A stretch of 64,000 nt of DNA, from positions 186,001 through 250,000 of the forward strand of contig CP087976.1 of the NCBI GenBank assembly GCA_024426085.1, read 5' to 3'. Below, piece after piece: positions 10,056 to 20,958 of the stretch. The notes beneath the pieces are model-generated. The model was not told the origin of the DNA and ran no database searches. It saw nothing but the letters and a program-made list of their open reading frames with translations. The position numbers were made by a program, and so were the translations under genes. The first letter of the stretch is position 1. The number at the start of each line of letters is the position of its first letter. Origin of the DNA: Rhizobium sp. RCAM05350 (GTDB lineage Bacteria > Pseudomonadota > Alphaproteobacteria > Rhizobiales > Rhizobiaceae).

Positions 10056-11095
10056 CTATAGATCCAGCTCGATGTCGGTGGTCAGGGCCCACGATACGCA
10101 GACCAGCATGACTTTGTTTGACTGTCTTTCAGCGTCGCTGAGAACCGAATCTCGATGGTCTGGAATTCCACCGCAAACAACCGTTTCGCATGTACCACCA
10201 GGTGCCCTCGTTGCAGGATGTCGGGACGTCGATGCCGGCGTCAGCAAGCACCGAGGCGAGGGATCTGTTGGGCGGAACAAATATTGTTTTACCGCTCCGC
10301 ACGAGATGAGCCGTGAAAGGCTTAGCCAAGGGGGAGCCACTTATCACCTTGGGCGAAAACCGTTCCAAATGAAGGGCTTGCGAGGGCCACTTTGCGCACT
10401 CCTCTTCCACGGCATTGAGCAGGGGCTCTGGCCCACAACAGTAAATCAGGGTTTCAGGTGCCGGAGATGAAAGGATCGCACCAAGATTGAGCATGCCTAG
10501 CTCGTCTTGCGGATGGATCGAGACGCGATCTCCGTACCGTGTGAGCTCGTCGACGTAAGCCATAGACGCCCGGCGGCGTCCGCCGTAAAACAGCACCCAT
10601 TGTGCCGACGATGCCTCGGCTGAATCAATCATTGGAATAATGGGAGTGATGCCAATGCCACCAGCGATGAAGATGTACTTTTTCTCCGGGATGAATGCGA
10701 AGTGGTTTCTGGGGTCCCCGTAGCTCGACCGTTTCGCCAATCTGCACCTTGTCATGTACGTGAATGGAACCGCCCCGACCGTGTTCATCACGCAATATTC
10801 CCAGCTTATAGACCGAGCGATCATTTGGATTGCCGCACAACGAGTACTGCCGGATGAAGCCGTTCATGAGTACGAGATCAACATGGGCACCGGGTTGCCA
10901 TTCAGGAAATTCTGCGCAATTTTTTGGATGCAGAACCAGTTCGATCACACCATCTGCAACCGTTCGTTTCTGGGCAACGACAGCAAGGAGCTCCTCGCCC
11001 GCTTTGACCCCTCCCATGGCCGATGTGCCGACTGTTGAAATCGTTGGTGGCGGCGCAAGCCGTCCACGGCCCCACGAAAACAGTCCAAAAAACAT
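10056..11095 (-). pseudogene. Phthalate-dioxygenase-type reductase, FMN/NAD(P)/[2Fe-2S] (frameshifted)
   Basis: Electron-transfer subunit passing electrons from NAD(P)H to an oxygenase. From the ATG at 11095 the order is the flavin domain (VIELVLHPKN, GFIRQYSLCGNPND), the NAD domain (KYIFIAGGIGITPIIPMI, FYGGRRRASMAYVDEL, IYCCGPEPLL) and a C-terminal plant-type ferredoxin (TSCNEGT, then GTCETVVCGGIPDHRDSVL). Frameshifts lie near 10720 and near 10205. The second falls inside the iron-sulfur Cys-x4-Cys-x2-Cys motif, so the second Cys cannot be read with certainty. The gene lies between the ABC importer and the FAD monooxygenase in the leftward operon. No Rieske oxygenase alpha subunit is present, so its partner is not obvious. 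Confidence 0.8.
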
Positions 11096-11156
11096 GGACG
11101 TGTCCTTTCTAACTGGAACTAATCGAATGCGGACCCGCTGCTTATGAAGCAGCAAG

Positions 11157-12003
11157 CTACTCCCTGGAGGGCAATGCCCCCGTCATCAGAGCTACAGCCT
11201 CGGCCATCGTGGTCTCGCCGGACTTCACCAGAGCCGCTCGACGCCCGAGGCGATGGATGTGGACACGGTCGCAAACCTCAAAGACATGCGGCATATCGTG
11301 GCTGATCAGGATTACTGAGATTCCTGTCATCCCTGATCTTCTTGATAAGATCCAATACCTGCCGACTTTCACGCACTCCAAGCGCTGCCGTTGGTTCATC
11401 TAGGATGACAATGCGGCTTCCGAATGCGATCGCGCGTGCTACAGCGACTGCTTGCCTCTGCCCGCCTGATAGTGTTTCGACCGGCTGGTGTATGTCCTGA
11501 AGCGTGCTTATGCCCAATGCCTGCATTTTCTCTTTCGCAAAGCTATTCATCGCTGTTCGATCGAGGGTTCGCAGCAGCGCACCTCTAATGCCCTTAAGCC
11601 GGCGTTCCCGGGCCAAGAACAGGTTTTCCACAATGCTTAGTCCAGGCGCAACGGCGAGATTCTGATAAACCGTTTCGATACCGTACTGGCGCGCATTCAT
11701 GGGGTTGTGGAATTTCACCGGAGCACCGTCGATGAAAATCTCTCCTGAGTCTGGAACCAGGGCACCACTGACGGCACGAATAAGGCTCGATTTTCCCGCC
11801 CCGTTATCCCCAATGACACCAAGGATTTCGCCGTGGCGGAGTTCGAGATCTGCACCAGCCAGGGCGGTGACGCTGCCATATCGCTTGACGACATTCCGGG
11901 CCTCAAGGATGAAGGGGGAAGACGATGATACCGATTTTCCGGAGATTGCTCCTTTGGCGGATAGACGGCCTAAAGGTAGAACGTTATTGCTTGGGTTGCT
12001 CAT
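11157..12003 (-). pseudogene. Ribose/fructose-type sugar ABC transporter ATPase (one frameshift)
   Basis: Single-domain ATPase of about 280 residues, the short type found with FrcBCA-like importers rather than the double RbsA. It shows Walker A GDNGAGKSSLIRAVSG, Q-loop TVYQNLAVAP, signature LSGGQRQAVAVARAIA, Walker B VILDEPTAALG and, after a one-base insertion near 11320-11335, the H-loop SVILISHDM. The ATG at 12003 overlaps the stop of the permease (ATGA). It energises uptake with the permease at 12000 and the binding protein at 13043. Confidence 0.88.
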
Positions 12004-13043
12004 CGTGCTGCCCCCGTGCCACGAATTCGCTGATCTATTGTGACCGCAACTACAACCAATGCGCCGATTGCAAGGCCCTGCCATTGCACCTGCACGCCTG
12101 ACAACTGAAGTCCATTTCGGAACACGCCGACAATAAGGGCGCCGAATAGAGCGCCGATCACCTGTCCCCGACCGCCAAAGAGGCTCAAGCCGCCGATGAC
12201 AACAGCGGTGATGGCGTCGAGGTTGTAGTCAACACCCGCGTTCGGGCTCGCTGCGCCGAGGCGGCCGATGAGAAGCCACGCTCCGATGCCGTAAATGCAC
12301 CCGGCAACGGTATAAACCGAAAGTAGCACATGCTTTACACTGATACCCGCAAGTCTGGACGCCTCTGGGTCGTCACCTACTGCATAAACATGCCTTCCCC
12401 ACTGGGTGAATTGCATTACGTATGCTACCACTGCAAACATGATCAGCATGACGCCGCATCCGTATGTTAGGCGCAATCCGCCAATTACGAATGGTGAGCC
12501 CATCCAGCTTAGCATTGGTGGCATGTTTGTAGCGCTGATTGTCACGCCTTTGGTCACCACAGTAGCGAGTGCGCCGTACATGCTAAGCGTTGCAAGTGTG
12601 GCTAGGAATGGCGGTAGTCTGAGCCCTATGACGAACAGACCATTGATCAAACCCAATGCCACGCCAGCAGCGATGCCAAGACTTATGGCAACGGGTGGGG
12701 ACCAATTCAAATAAACCGCGGTTGATGCCATTGCAATCGAGCTCAGTACGGTTATGGCACCGAGCGACAGGTCGATGCCCCTTGTAAGCACTATGAGCGC
12801 TTGTCCCAGTGCCAGTACCGCGATGACGGTGACCTGTTGGAGGATGAGGCCCATGTTCGCGGCTGTGAGAAAACGGGGATTGAGAAACGAGAATACGACT
12901 ATCGAGGCAAAGAGAACCACCAGCGAAGCGACCATCGGATGCTTCTTAATTACCCGATTGATATTCTGAGGCATCGTTGGACGCTGAGGATTTTTAATGA
13001 CAACTTCAAGTTCAGACGGGGGCTTTGGAACAACGCGTGACAT
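12000..13043 (-). CDS. Ribose-type sugar ABC transporter permease
   Basis: Intact 347-residue inner-membrane permease of the BPD_transp_2 family. It has about 8-10 hydrophobic helices, the conserved ALGQALIVLTRGIDLSLGAI segment and the C-terminal AVVIGGLSLFGGRGQVIGALFGAL block. The ATG at 13043 overlaps the stop of the binding-protein gene (TGATG). Its own stop overlaps the ATPase start, so the three importer genes are tightly coupled. The substrate class is a pentose, hexose or cyclic polyol by family. Confidence 0.92.
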   Translation of the reverse strand: MSRVVPKPPSELEVVIKNPQRPTMPQNINRVIKKHPMVASLVVLFASIVVFSFLNPRFLTAANMGLILQQVTVIAVLALGQALIVLTRGIDLSLGAITVLSSIAMASTAVYLNWSPPVAISLGIAAGVALGLINGLFVIGLRLPPFLATLATLSMYGALATVVTKGVTISATNMPPMLSWMGSPFVIGGLRLTYGCGVMLIMFAVVAYVMQFTQWGRHVYAVGDDPEASRLAGISVKHVLLSVYTVAGCIYGIGAWLLIGRLGAASPNAGVDYNLDAITAVVIGGLSLFGGRGQVIGALFGALIVGVFRNGLQLSGVQVQWQGLAIGALVVVAVTIDQRIRGTGAAR

Positions 13044-14082
13044 CAGAAGCAAGCCTCCTGACCTTCCGCAACATCGATTGATGCTATTCCCGCCTGTGTG
13101 TCTGAGGTTATGAGCACCGTCCCGGCGTCAGTCGCGGCCTTACCACCTGCGTTGGTGGGCTTCTTGCCATTCTTGACGTAGTCGACGAGAGCAACTACCC
13201 CTAATTCAGCCATTCTCTTTGGAAACTGTTGAACCGTAGCGTGAAGCATACCGCTCTTCAGTGCATCGATACCGGCACAGCTTCCGTCGATGGAAACGAC
13301 TGTGATTTGCTCAGAAAGGCCGGCTGCCTTGATGGCCTGGATGGCGCCAAAGGCTGTGGTCTCGTTGACCGTATATACAAGGTTGATGTCAGGGTTCGCC
13401 TGGAGTAAATTCTCCATAGTCGAGCGGCTCTCATCGAGGGCGATGTGGCCAACACCAACCGCTACGATTCGAGGGTCAGAGACCTCCTCCCACGTTTTCG
13501 GTCCCTTCACGGCTATTCCGAAACCTTTTAGGAAGCCGTTGTGGCGTTGGACATCAACGGTGATGTGATCAGCTGACACGTCAATCATCGCAACTTTGGG
13601 CTCGACACTGTTCCGCGCAAATTTCGCTCTTGCCCATTCCCCGATCAACTCGCCGGCGCGATAGTTGTCAGTCTCGTAGGTGGCATCTACGCCTGTCGCC
13701 GGATCTGTTTGCGTATCAAGTGCAACTACAGCGATCCCAGCGGCTCTCGCTTGAGCAAGAACTGGAACGATTGCGGGCCTGGATCCGCTGGTGTGATTAG
13801 AATCCCTTTTGCGCCTGCGGATATCAGAGACTCGACCGCTGACACCTGGGCCTCATTGTCAGCGACACTCGATCCAGCGAATACCTGCAGATCGACGTCT
13901 AAACTCTTGGCAGTGTCGGCAGCTTGCTTCTGCATCTGCTGCCAAAACGGAACGTCATTCGCCTTCATCACCAGTCCAAGCAGCGGTTTGTCCTGCGCCG
14001 ACGCAACTCCCGCCCCTAAAATCAAGGCAGTCGCAGTGATGATCGAGAGCCTATTCACAACCACTTCTAGTTGAAACAACAT
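13043..14082 (-). pseudogene. Sugar ABC transporter substrate-binding protein (one frameshift)
   Basis: Periplasmic binding protein of the RbsB type. A signal peptide is present (LSIITATALILGAGVASAQ). Lobe 1 reads LGLVMKANDVPFWQQMQKQ and LISAGAKGILITPADP. After a frameshift near 13710-13740 the rest follows with VAMIDVSADHITVDVQRHNGF, NLVYTVNETTAFGAIQAIK and VVSIDGSCAGIDALKSG. The ATG at 14082 follows GGGAGG on the minus strand at about 10 bases. It is the first gene of the leftward operon and sits next to the control region with four CGCTCATATG copies. Confidence 0.88.
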
Positions 14083-14378
14083 CGCTTATTTTCCTCCCAT
14101 AGCACAGGCAAGATCGTTGCCGCTCATATGTGCGCCTCCCGCTCATATGTTCAAACCATAACGCGGTCTCTGTGAACTGACAAGCCTGCTTGGAAAACTT
14201 TGGTGGTCATTGAACAGGCTGCACCTGCACAACCCAGGTCTACGCCCCGCCGGCCCTCCCAACTTGTTTCAAGGCTGAGAAAATAGCTGGCTGCACCTTG
14301 CAACGCCCGTCAAAACGAATAAGCTCGATCATATGAGCGCATAATGCACATATGAGCGAACATTTGGGTAGAGGATCC
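14083..14378. promoter_or_regulatory. Divergent control region with four CGCTCATATG elements
   Basis: The 296 bp separate the leftward importer operon and the rightward epoxide-hydrolase operon. The 10-mer CGCTCATATG occurs at 14121-14130 and 14140-14149 on the plus strand, and at 14330-14339 and 14349-14358 on the minus strand. Both pairs have the same 19 bp spacing and share CGCTCATATGTGC, six variable bases, then CGCTCATATG. A minus-strand promoter TTGTCA-N17-TATGGT can be read just upstream of the left pair, so a protein bound there would sit at the transcription start. The right pair lies directly before the epoxide hydrolase start. Confidence 0.75.
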
Positions 14379-15573
14379 ATGGAGAAGATTGAAGCAATTG
14401 AGCCGTTCGTTGTGGAGGTCCAGCAAGGTCTTCTTGATGACTTAAAGGCAAGGATCGCATCTACGCGCTTTCCCCGAACGCGAGGTGGACGTCGCCGAAG
14501 GGGACGACCTCGACTGGTCGCAAGGCGTTCCGCTCGCTTACCAGCGAGAACTCTTGAGCTACTGGAAAGACGGTTATGATTGGAAAAGAGTCGAAAGCGA
14601 ACTCAACAATCTAGGCCTTTACAAAACCTATATCGATCGACTTACTATTCAATTTATTCATGTTCGCTCGAGCCGGACAGATGCCCATCCCCTGATCATC
14701 ACACACGGTTGGCCGGGCTCGGTCGTTGAGATTCTCGATGTTATCAAAGAGCTAACAGAGCCATCCGAGGCAGGCGCTCCCGCCTTCCACGTTGTGGCTC
14801 CATCCATGCCTGGATTCGGATTTTCTGATCGGCCAGCAGAGGCGGGGTGGGGTCCTGAGCGCATTGCGGATGCCTGGTGCGTACTTATGGAACGGCTTGG
14901 CTATCGCGCATTCTTGGCTCAAGGTGGTGATTGGGGAGCGGCGGTCACGACAGAATTGGCGATCCGACATCCCGCGCAGGTTAAGGCGATTCACGTAACC
15001 TCACCGTGGTCTGGGCTAGGTCCAAAGGGGGGATGGACGAAACTGGTTCAAACCATGGACCTTGAGGTGTTACCGCATGAGCAAAGGTGGCTCGAGGAAA
15101 CGTGGGAGTTCTGGGGCCCAGGGTCTGCATATGCATTCGTGCAAGGGAAGCAACCCCAGTCTATAGGTTATGGATTGGTAGACTCGCCGTCTGGCCAACT
15201 GGCTTGGATTATAGACAAATTTCATGCCTGGACGGACTGCTCCGGCCACCCCGAGAATGCGATCTCTCGAGCCCGCATGCTGGATAACGTGTCGCTCTAC
15301 TGGCTCACTGGCACAGCTGCTTCCGCAGGCCGCATATATTGGCATAACCGACCAGAAAATCGAATTGAGAAGATCGCCGTCCCGACTGCGATAACTGTGT
15401 TTCCTTTCGATATTGAGAAGGTGCCGCGCAGCTGGCTTGATGCCCGCTATAGCGACCTGCGCCTATACTCTCTAGCAGAAAAAGGTGGGCATTTCTCATC
15501 ACTGGAAGTTCCCCAACTTTTCTTAAGTGAAGTGCGAAGGGCATTTGCGCCCGACTCTCCGCTGATGAAATAA
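14379..15573 (+). pseudogene. Epoxide hydrolase, EHN-domain alpha/beta hydrolase (one frameshift)
   Basis: Hydrolyses an epoxide to a vicinal diol. The N-terminal EHN domain (VVEVQQGLLDDLKARIASTRFP) changes frame near 14472, where CCCC fits the family if one C is removed (then EREVDVAEGDDLDWSQG). The hydrolase core shows HGWPGSVVE (oxyanion), PSMPGFGFSDRP, the nucleophile elbow AQGGDWGA with its Asp, and the catalytic His in EKGGHFSSLE. Length is about 397 residues, normal for the family. The ATG at 14379 has AGAGGA upstream; an ATG at 14352 lies inside a CGCTCATATG repeat and is less likely. It is the first gene of the rightward operon. Confidence 0.85.
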
Positions 15574-15778
15574 ACTGCTGTTTTAGGGGCCAACGTGCTC
15601 TCGCACTCTATCGTCGGCGCCTGGCGCAATACGCCAGTTAGTTTGACTGTTGAGAAAAACTTTGCCGACAAGGCTAATCCGAAAAACAGCGATCGATCTG
15701 GTCTTTTGCGTTTTTGATTTGACAAATGTTCCATCTCAGGAAACATTCTGACTATAAATTTGGTTATCGGAGGAAATT

Positions 15779-18240
15779 ATGCCTAAAGAAATGATCGTCG
15801 ACCCCGAGAAGCTCTCACAGCGTGGCGAGTTGAAGTTTGCCTCAATCAAACTGCACGACTACAGCAAGTCCTTCGAGGAGGAGCGCGCCCGTCACGGTGA
15901 CAATGCCCTCAAAGACGTACTCCGCCATATGCTGATCATTCGCGAGTTCGAATCGATGCTGGGTTCGTTCAAGGCCACGGGCGCCTATCAGGGCATTCCG
16001 TTTATCTACAGAGGGCCAGCGCACCTCTCGATTGGCCAGGAAGGCGCTGCGGTAGGTGCGGCACTCGGGCTTGAACCTGAAGACCATATTTTTGGGTCAC
16101 ATCGTAGCCACGGAGAATTTCTTGCAAAGGGCCTCGCGAGCATTCAGAAGCTTGATGAGCATGCTGTCAACGCTATGATGGCCGACCATCAAGACGGAGC
16201 ACTCCACGACACGGTCCAACGTTTCATCGGCGGAACTGGAAAATCTCTGGCAGAAAACTTCCTGCTTTTCGGTCTCCTTGCTGAAATCTTCATGAGGTCA
16301 AATGGTTTCAACGGCGGCATGGGAGGCAGCATGCACGCGTTCTTCCCGCCAGTCGGCGCTTATCCAAACAATGCGATTGTAGGTGCCTCTGCAGGGATTG
16401 CAACTGGCGCTGCTCTTCGAAAGAAGCTGAACGGCGAAACCGGCATCTGTGTTGCAAACGCCGGTGACGGCTCGACAGGTTGCGGCCCGGTTTGGGAAGC
16501 GATGAATTTCGCTTCAATGGCGCAGTTCACTACTCTCTGGGATGAGACAAAGAGGGGAGGTCTGCCAGTACTGTTCTTTTTAACAATAATTTCTACGCAA
16601 TGGGAGGTCAGACCATTGGCGAGACCATGGCATGGGATCGCCTTTCGAGGATTGGAGCAGCGGTCAATGCAGACTCAATGCATGCCGAGACCGTAAACGG
16701 GGCCAATCCGCTTGCAGTTGCTGATGCAGTACGACGCAAACGAGCGTTACTCATTGAAGGCAATGGGCCGGCCCTTCTTGACGTTGAATGCTATCGATCA
16801 ACGGGCCATTCAACAACCGATGCTAACGTCTACAGGAGTAGAGAAGAGCTGAAGCTTTGGGAAAAGCGCGATCCAATCATTAACTTTTCGACCCTCATGG
16901 TTGAGAAGGGTGTCATGTCAGTCGAGCAGGTCGAGGCTATGCGCCAAGACGTGACGGCCCAGATCGAGGGTGTCACCAGGGCGGCTGTAAATCCCGAAGC
17001 CGCCCCTGTGGTAAATATCAAGGATGATCCGCTCCTGATTGGCAAGCTGATGTTCTCAAACCAAGAGATCGCGGTGCCCGCATCTCCGACGCAAGTCCTG
17101 CAAACTCCGGAAAACACTGCAGCGATCAAGTCCTTGTTGAGGAAAGCTCGTTTCGGTTTTGACCCTGACGGACAACCTCTTTCCGGGATGCGCGCCATAA
17201 CTCTGAGAGATGCACTGACGGAATCGACGCTTCATCACATGCTCAATGATGCGTCCCTCGTTGCATATGGAGAAGAGTGCAGGGAGTGGGGAGGTGCTTT
17301 CGGGGTTTATCGGGGGCTTGCGGAGATCTTTCCGTACGACAGACTGTTCAATTCGCCGATCTCTGAGGCGGCAATCGTGGCGACAGCAGTGGGATACGCT
17401 TTGGAGGGCGGCCGGGCACTGGTTGAACTCATGTACGGAGACTTCATCGGCCGGGCCGGCGATGAGATTTTCAATCAGATGGCAAAATGGAGATCGATGT
17501 CTAACGGCACGCTGAAAATGCCGGTAGTGCTTCGTTGCTCGGTTGGCAGCAAATATGGAGCGCAGCACTCTCAGGATTGGACCGCGCTCATAGCGCATAT
17601 TCCTGGCCTGAAGGTTCTCTACCCGGCAACACCGTACGACGCAAAGGGTCTCCTTGCTTCAGCCCTCTCGAGCGACGACCCAGTCGTGTTTTTCGAGAGC
17701 CAGCGCCTATACGACACTGTTGAACAATTCAGGGACGGTGGTGTTCCAAGTGACTATTATCGCATTCCAATGGGCGAACCTGATGTGAAACGCTTTGGTG
17801 AGGATGTTACGATCCTTACCATTGGCCCGTCTCTCTATCCCGCCCTAGCAGCCGCGGCCGAGATGGAAGAAAAGTATAGTTTGTCTGCTGAAGTCATCGA
17901 CGCGCGGTCTTTGGTTCCTTTCAACTATGACAAGGTTGTCGAGTCCGTTAAGAAAACGGGATATCTTCTTGTCGTGTCTGAGGCCTCGGAGCGCGGGAGC
18001 TTTGGCATGACCTTATCCAGCAACATGACGCGTTTTGCTTATGAGCATCTCAAGGCTGCGCCGCGTGTGCTTGGCTCCCCCAACTGGATCGTGCCCGGCG
18101 CTGAGATGGAAAGCACGTACTTTCCGCAGGCTGGAGACATCATTGATGTTGTTACGTCGGATTTCTATCCCGCGAAAAAAACAAATCGCAGCGGCGTTCG
18201 CAATTGGGACGATCGCGAACTGGCAAAAGTATCGCTGTGA
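15779..18240 (+). pseudogene. 2-oxoacid/acetoin-type dehydrogenase E1, fused alpha and beta subunits (one frameshift)
   Basis: Thiamine-diphosphate enzyme that cleaves and oxidatively decarboxylates a 2-oxo acid or alpha-hydroxyketone and acylates a lipoyl domain. The alpha part has GSHRSHGEFLAKG, FNGGMGGSMHAF and the TPP motif NAGDGSTGCGPVWEAMNF to NNNFYAMGGQT. The beta part has ISEAAIVATAVGYALEGGRALVEL, YGAQHSQDWTALIAHIPGLK and SLVPFNYDKVVESVKKTG. Total length is about 820 residues. The frame breaks at a T run (16576-16583) inside the TPP-binding region, consistent with one missing T. GGAGG stands before the ATG at 15779. A 205 bp gap separates it from the epoxide hydrolase. Confidence 0.88.
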
Positions 18241-18254
18241 TTGGGGGGTGTGAG

Positions 18255-18488
18255 ATGACAATTGAGATAGTGATGCCACAGCTAGGCAACGAGATCACGG
18301 AAGCAGAAATAACGGAATGGGTGAAAAAGGCAGGGGATGTCATAGAGGAGGGAGAGCTTCTTGTGATCATCACCACCACGAAGATGAGCCTCGAAATTGA
18401 AGCCCCGCAATCCGGTACCCTTAAGGAGATCCTTGTCCAGGAAGGTGAGCTTGCTGAAGTTGGCCAAACGCTTGCAGTTATCGAGTGA
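18255..18488 (+). CDS. Stand-alone lipoyl (biotinyl/lipoyl attachment) domain protein
   Basis: A complete 77-residue single lipoyl domain: IVMPQLGNEITEAEITEWVKK, then the hairpin ITTTKMSLEIEAP with the lipoylatable Lys, then APQSGTLKEIL and VGQTLAVIE. Normal E2 subunits fuse this domain to a catalytic domain; here it is a separate gene. It lies 14 bp after E1 and overlaps the start of the alpha/beta hydrolase (GTGA at 18485-18488). It is the expected acyl carrier for the fused E1. The ATG at 18255 follows a G-rich ribosome binding site. Confidence 0.9.
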   Translation: MTIEIVMPQLGNEITEAEITEWVKKAGDVIEEGELLVIITTTKMSLEIEAPQSGTLKEILVQEGELAEVGQTLAVIE

Positions 18489-19282
18489 TCAGCATGGAAA
18501 ATCCATCCAAGGGTGGTCATGCGACCCTTCATCGTCTTGGCGGCGATGAAGGGTCTCCAGACCTGTTAATGATACACGGCTTCGGGGCCGATCGATTTGC
18601 TTGGACAGCGACTGCTCCGGCCTTCTTCGGCTCGCATAGAGTCTGGGCGGTTGAGCTTCCAGGTCATACATCGGAATACATTGAAGCTGGTGAGGGAACG
18701 GTAAGCTCAATTGCTAGCGCTGTTGCGGAAGCTATTGATGGCACTCTTGCCGCTCCCTTTTCGGTTGTGGGTCACTCCTTAGGGGGTGCGGTAGCCATCG
18801 AGCTAGCATTGTCTCTCCTTGGTCGTGTCAACGCATTGGTCCTTCTTGCTCCCGCTGGTTTAGGGTATTCGACAAACGAACTGTTTCTCAGGGAGTTCGT
18901 CTCCATCGCAGGAGAAGACGATGCGCAGCGGGTGTTGGAAATGCTGGTTTCACGTCCAAAGTTAATTAGCATGCAAATGGTGCAGCACGTCCAAAGCTTT
19001 CTGAACGCACCGCGTCGGCAGGACGCCCTCCGTCTCATTGCAGATAAGCTGCACGACACTGAGCGAATGACGGTACCGCAGGCGATCCCGATTGCAGCGA
19101 TTTGGGGCGACGCTGATACCATCAATCCGCCGCCACGGGAGAGTGATACAAGAGGGTTTCACCTCGAAATTCTGCCTGGTGTTGGGCACCTACCTCATGT
19201 TGAACAAGCACGCAAAGTCAACGCAATCATCAAAGAGGTGATCGCAGCAATTGGAAGCACCGGATATCGGCGAAATGCCTAA
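18485..19282 (+). CDS. Alpha/beta hydrolase (AcoC-like catalytic domain without lipoyl domain)
   Basis: Intact 265-residue alpha/beta hydrolase with DLLMIHGFGADRFAW, nucleophile elbow VVGHSLGGAVAIELA, acid loop AAIWGDADTINPP and catalytic His in LPGVGHLPHVE. In AcoC-type E2 proteins of acetoin dehydrogenase a lipoyl domain is followed by just this fold; here the two are separate but overlapping genes. GTG at 18485 overlaps the previous stop; ATG at 18494 is the alternative. It probably works with E1 and the lipoyl protein, for example on the acyl-lipoyl or acyl-CoA intermediate (inference). No E3 gene is seen nearby. Confidence 0.8.
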   Translation: MISMENPSKGGHATLHRLGGDEGSPDLLMIHGFGADRFAWTATAPAFFGSHRVWAVELPGHTSEYIEAGEGTVSSIASAVAEAIDGTLAAPFSVVGHSLGGAVAIELALSLLGRVNALVLLAPAGLGYSTNELFLREFVSIAGEDDAQRVLEMLVSRPKLISMQMVQHVQSFLNAPRRQDALRLIADKLHDTERMTVPQAIPIAAIWGDADTINPPPRESDTRGFHLEILPGVGHLPHVEQARKVNAIIKEVIAAIGSTGYRRNA

Positions 19283-19449
19283 GGTCTGTTGCCTTTGTGC
19301 GATCGACCGAGCAATTCCAGTGAGGGCCGAAGCGAGATTCAGCGAAGTCTTGACAGCCTTCTCAACTTTTAAGAGAGCGATCTTCCGAAAGTCGACACGC
19401 AGGTTGCGGGTGAAGCTTTTCAAGCGCCAGTGTATAAGGGGATTAAGCA

Positions 19450-20915
19450 TTGTATCTAGGATTAGATCTTGGCACCACTGCCATCAAAGGGGTGCTGATA
19501 GACGATTCTCAGAATATTGTTGCTGCGGCGACGCGCATCGTCACGACAGAACTCGGCAGCAATGGCTGGGCAGAGCAGAACCCATCGAACTGGATTGGCG
19601 CTGCCGTTCAGGTGTTTGGCGAACTGCGGAGCTCAGCACCTTCAGCCTTCCGCAAGACACAGGCGATTAGTCTTTCCGGTCAGATGCACACCCTTGTTGC
19701 ACTCGACGAAACGCACAAACCTCTTCGTCCGGCAATACTTTGGAACGACACGCGTGGTGCCGAGTGGTGTGAGTCTGTACTCAGAAGCCGGTATTCCGCT
19801 GTCATTGGTTACCGGCGTTCGTCCCATGTCGAGTTTTACAGCGGCCAAACTTGGCTGGCTGAGGCAGAATGAACGGGATACGTTTGATCGTATCCGCCAC
19901 GTCTTGCTTCCAAAAGATTTCGTTCGGCTTTGGTTGACGGGTGAAGTCGCTACAGATCCGTCCGACGCCGGCGGCACTCAACTTTTTGACCAGCGACAAC
20001 GGAGGTGGTCTGAGGATGTTTTCGCGGTTCTGGACCTTCCCATTTCCGTGATGCCGCCTGTGATTGAAGGGAGCACCGTTGCCGGCAGTCTGCGCTGAAG
20101 CAATTGCGAGTGACTTGGGGTTGGGGAGCATCCCGATCATATGTGGGGGTGGTGATGCTGCGACTGGTTCACTCGGAGCCGGATGCGTTGATGCGAAAGC
20201 ATCAATGATTTCACTGGGCACCGGTGCCATTTATCTATCCATGCATGATTCCTATGCACCTGTAATGATTGACACCATCCACAACTTTGCGCACTGCCTT
20301 TCAGATAAATGGTATCATATGGCAGCTCTGCTTACCTGCGGCAGTGCGATTGCCTGGGCGTGCAGCATCACAGGTATCACGACCCAAATGGCAATGGCGG
20401 AACTCGAAACCAGGCAACATGAACCCTCAAACGTTGTCTTCCTTCCATACCTTGATGGTGTTCGGACGCCGCATGGAAACTCGCAGGCACGGGGCGTATT
20501 TCTTGGTCTTGACCGCGCTGTCTCGGGCATCGACCTGATTCAAGCTGTCGTTGAAGGCGTTACATTTGCGTTGGCGGATGCTGGTCAAGCATTGAGCTCA
20601 GAAGGTGATACCGACGCTTCACCATTGCTGCTAGGGGGTGGCGCAAAGAGCCTTTACTGGGCAAAGCTGATCGCAACGGTACTTGGGAGACCTGTTCGCC
20701 GAGCCGTTGACGCTGAAGCTGGGTCCGCCCTTGGAGCAGCCCGTCTTGCAATGATCGGCAGCGGCGTAGGATCAGTTCAGGAGGTCTGCTACTCACCTCA
20801 CTCTGAGGCAATTGACCCAATTTCCAATTTGTCTGAACAATACCGGCAGCGTCTACAGGAATTTCGGTCAATGTACTTCGCCTCGGAAACGTTCAGCCGG
20901 TTTCCTCGTAGCTAG
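19450..20915 (+). pseudogene. FGGY-family carbohydrate kinase, xylulokinase-like (frameshifted)
   Basis: ATP-dependent sugar or polyol kinase. The N-terminal lobe has the phosphate motif LGLDLGTTAIKG, then ISLSGQMHTLVALDE and AILWNDTR as in xylulokinases. The middle reads SFTAAKLGWLRQNE and LPKDFVRLWLTGEVATDPSDAGGT. The C-terminal lobe has PIICGGGDAATGSLGAGC, SLGTGAIYLS and the second FGGY signature LLLGGGAKSLYWAKLIATVLGRPV. Frameshifts lie near 19785 and 20090. The start is TTG 19450 after AAGGGG, with no ATG at the conserved position. It is in the rightward operon just before SorC 2. The 167 bp before it hold nothing recognised. Confidence 0.85.
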
Positions 20916-20958
20916 CTTCGAGTATAGCTTGCTAGGCTATTAAAAAGAAGGTTATTCC

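Noticed and set aside
10056-11095. Rieske dioxygenase system around the reductase
   Set aside because: No oxygenase alpha subunit with a Rieske CxH-CxxH motif is present in the operon.
14352-14378. Upstream ATG for the epoxide hydrolase
   Set aside because: It lies within a CGCTCATATG regulatory repeat; ATG 14379 has a better ribosome binding site.
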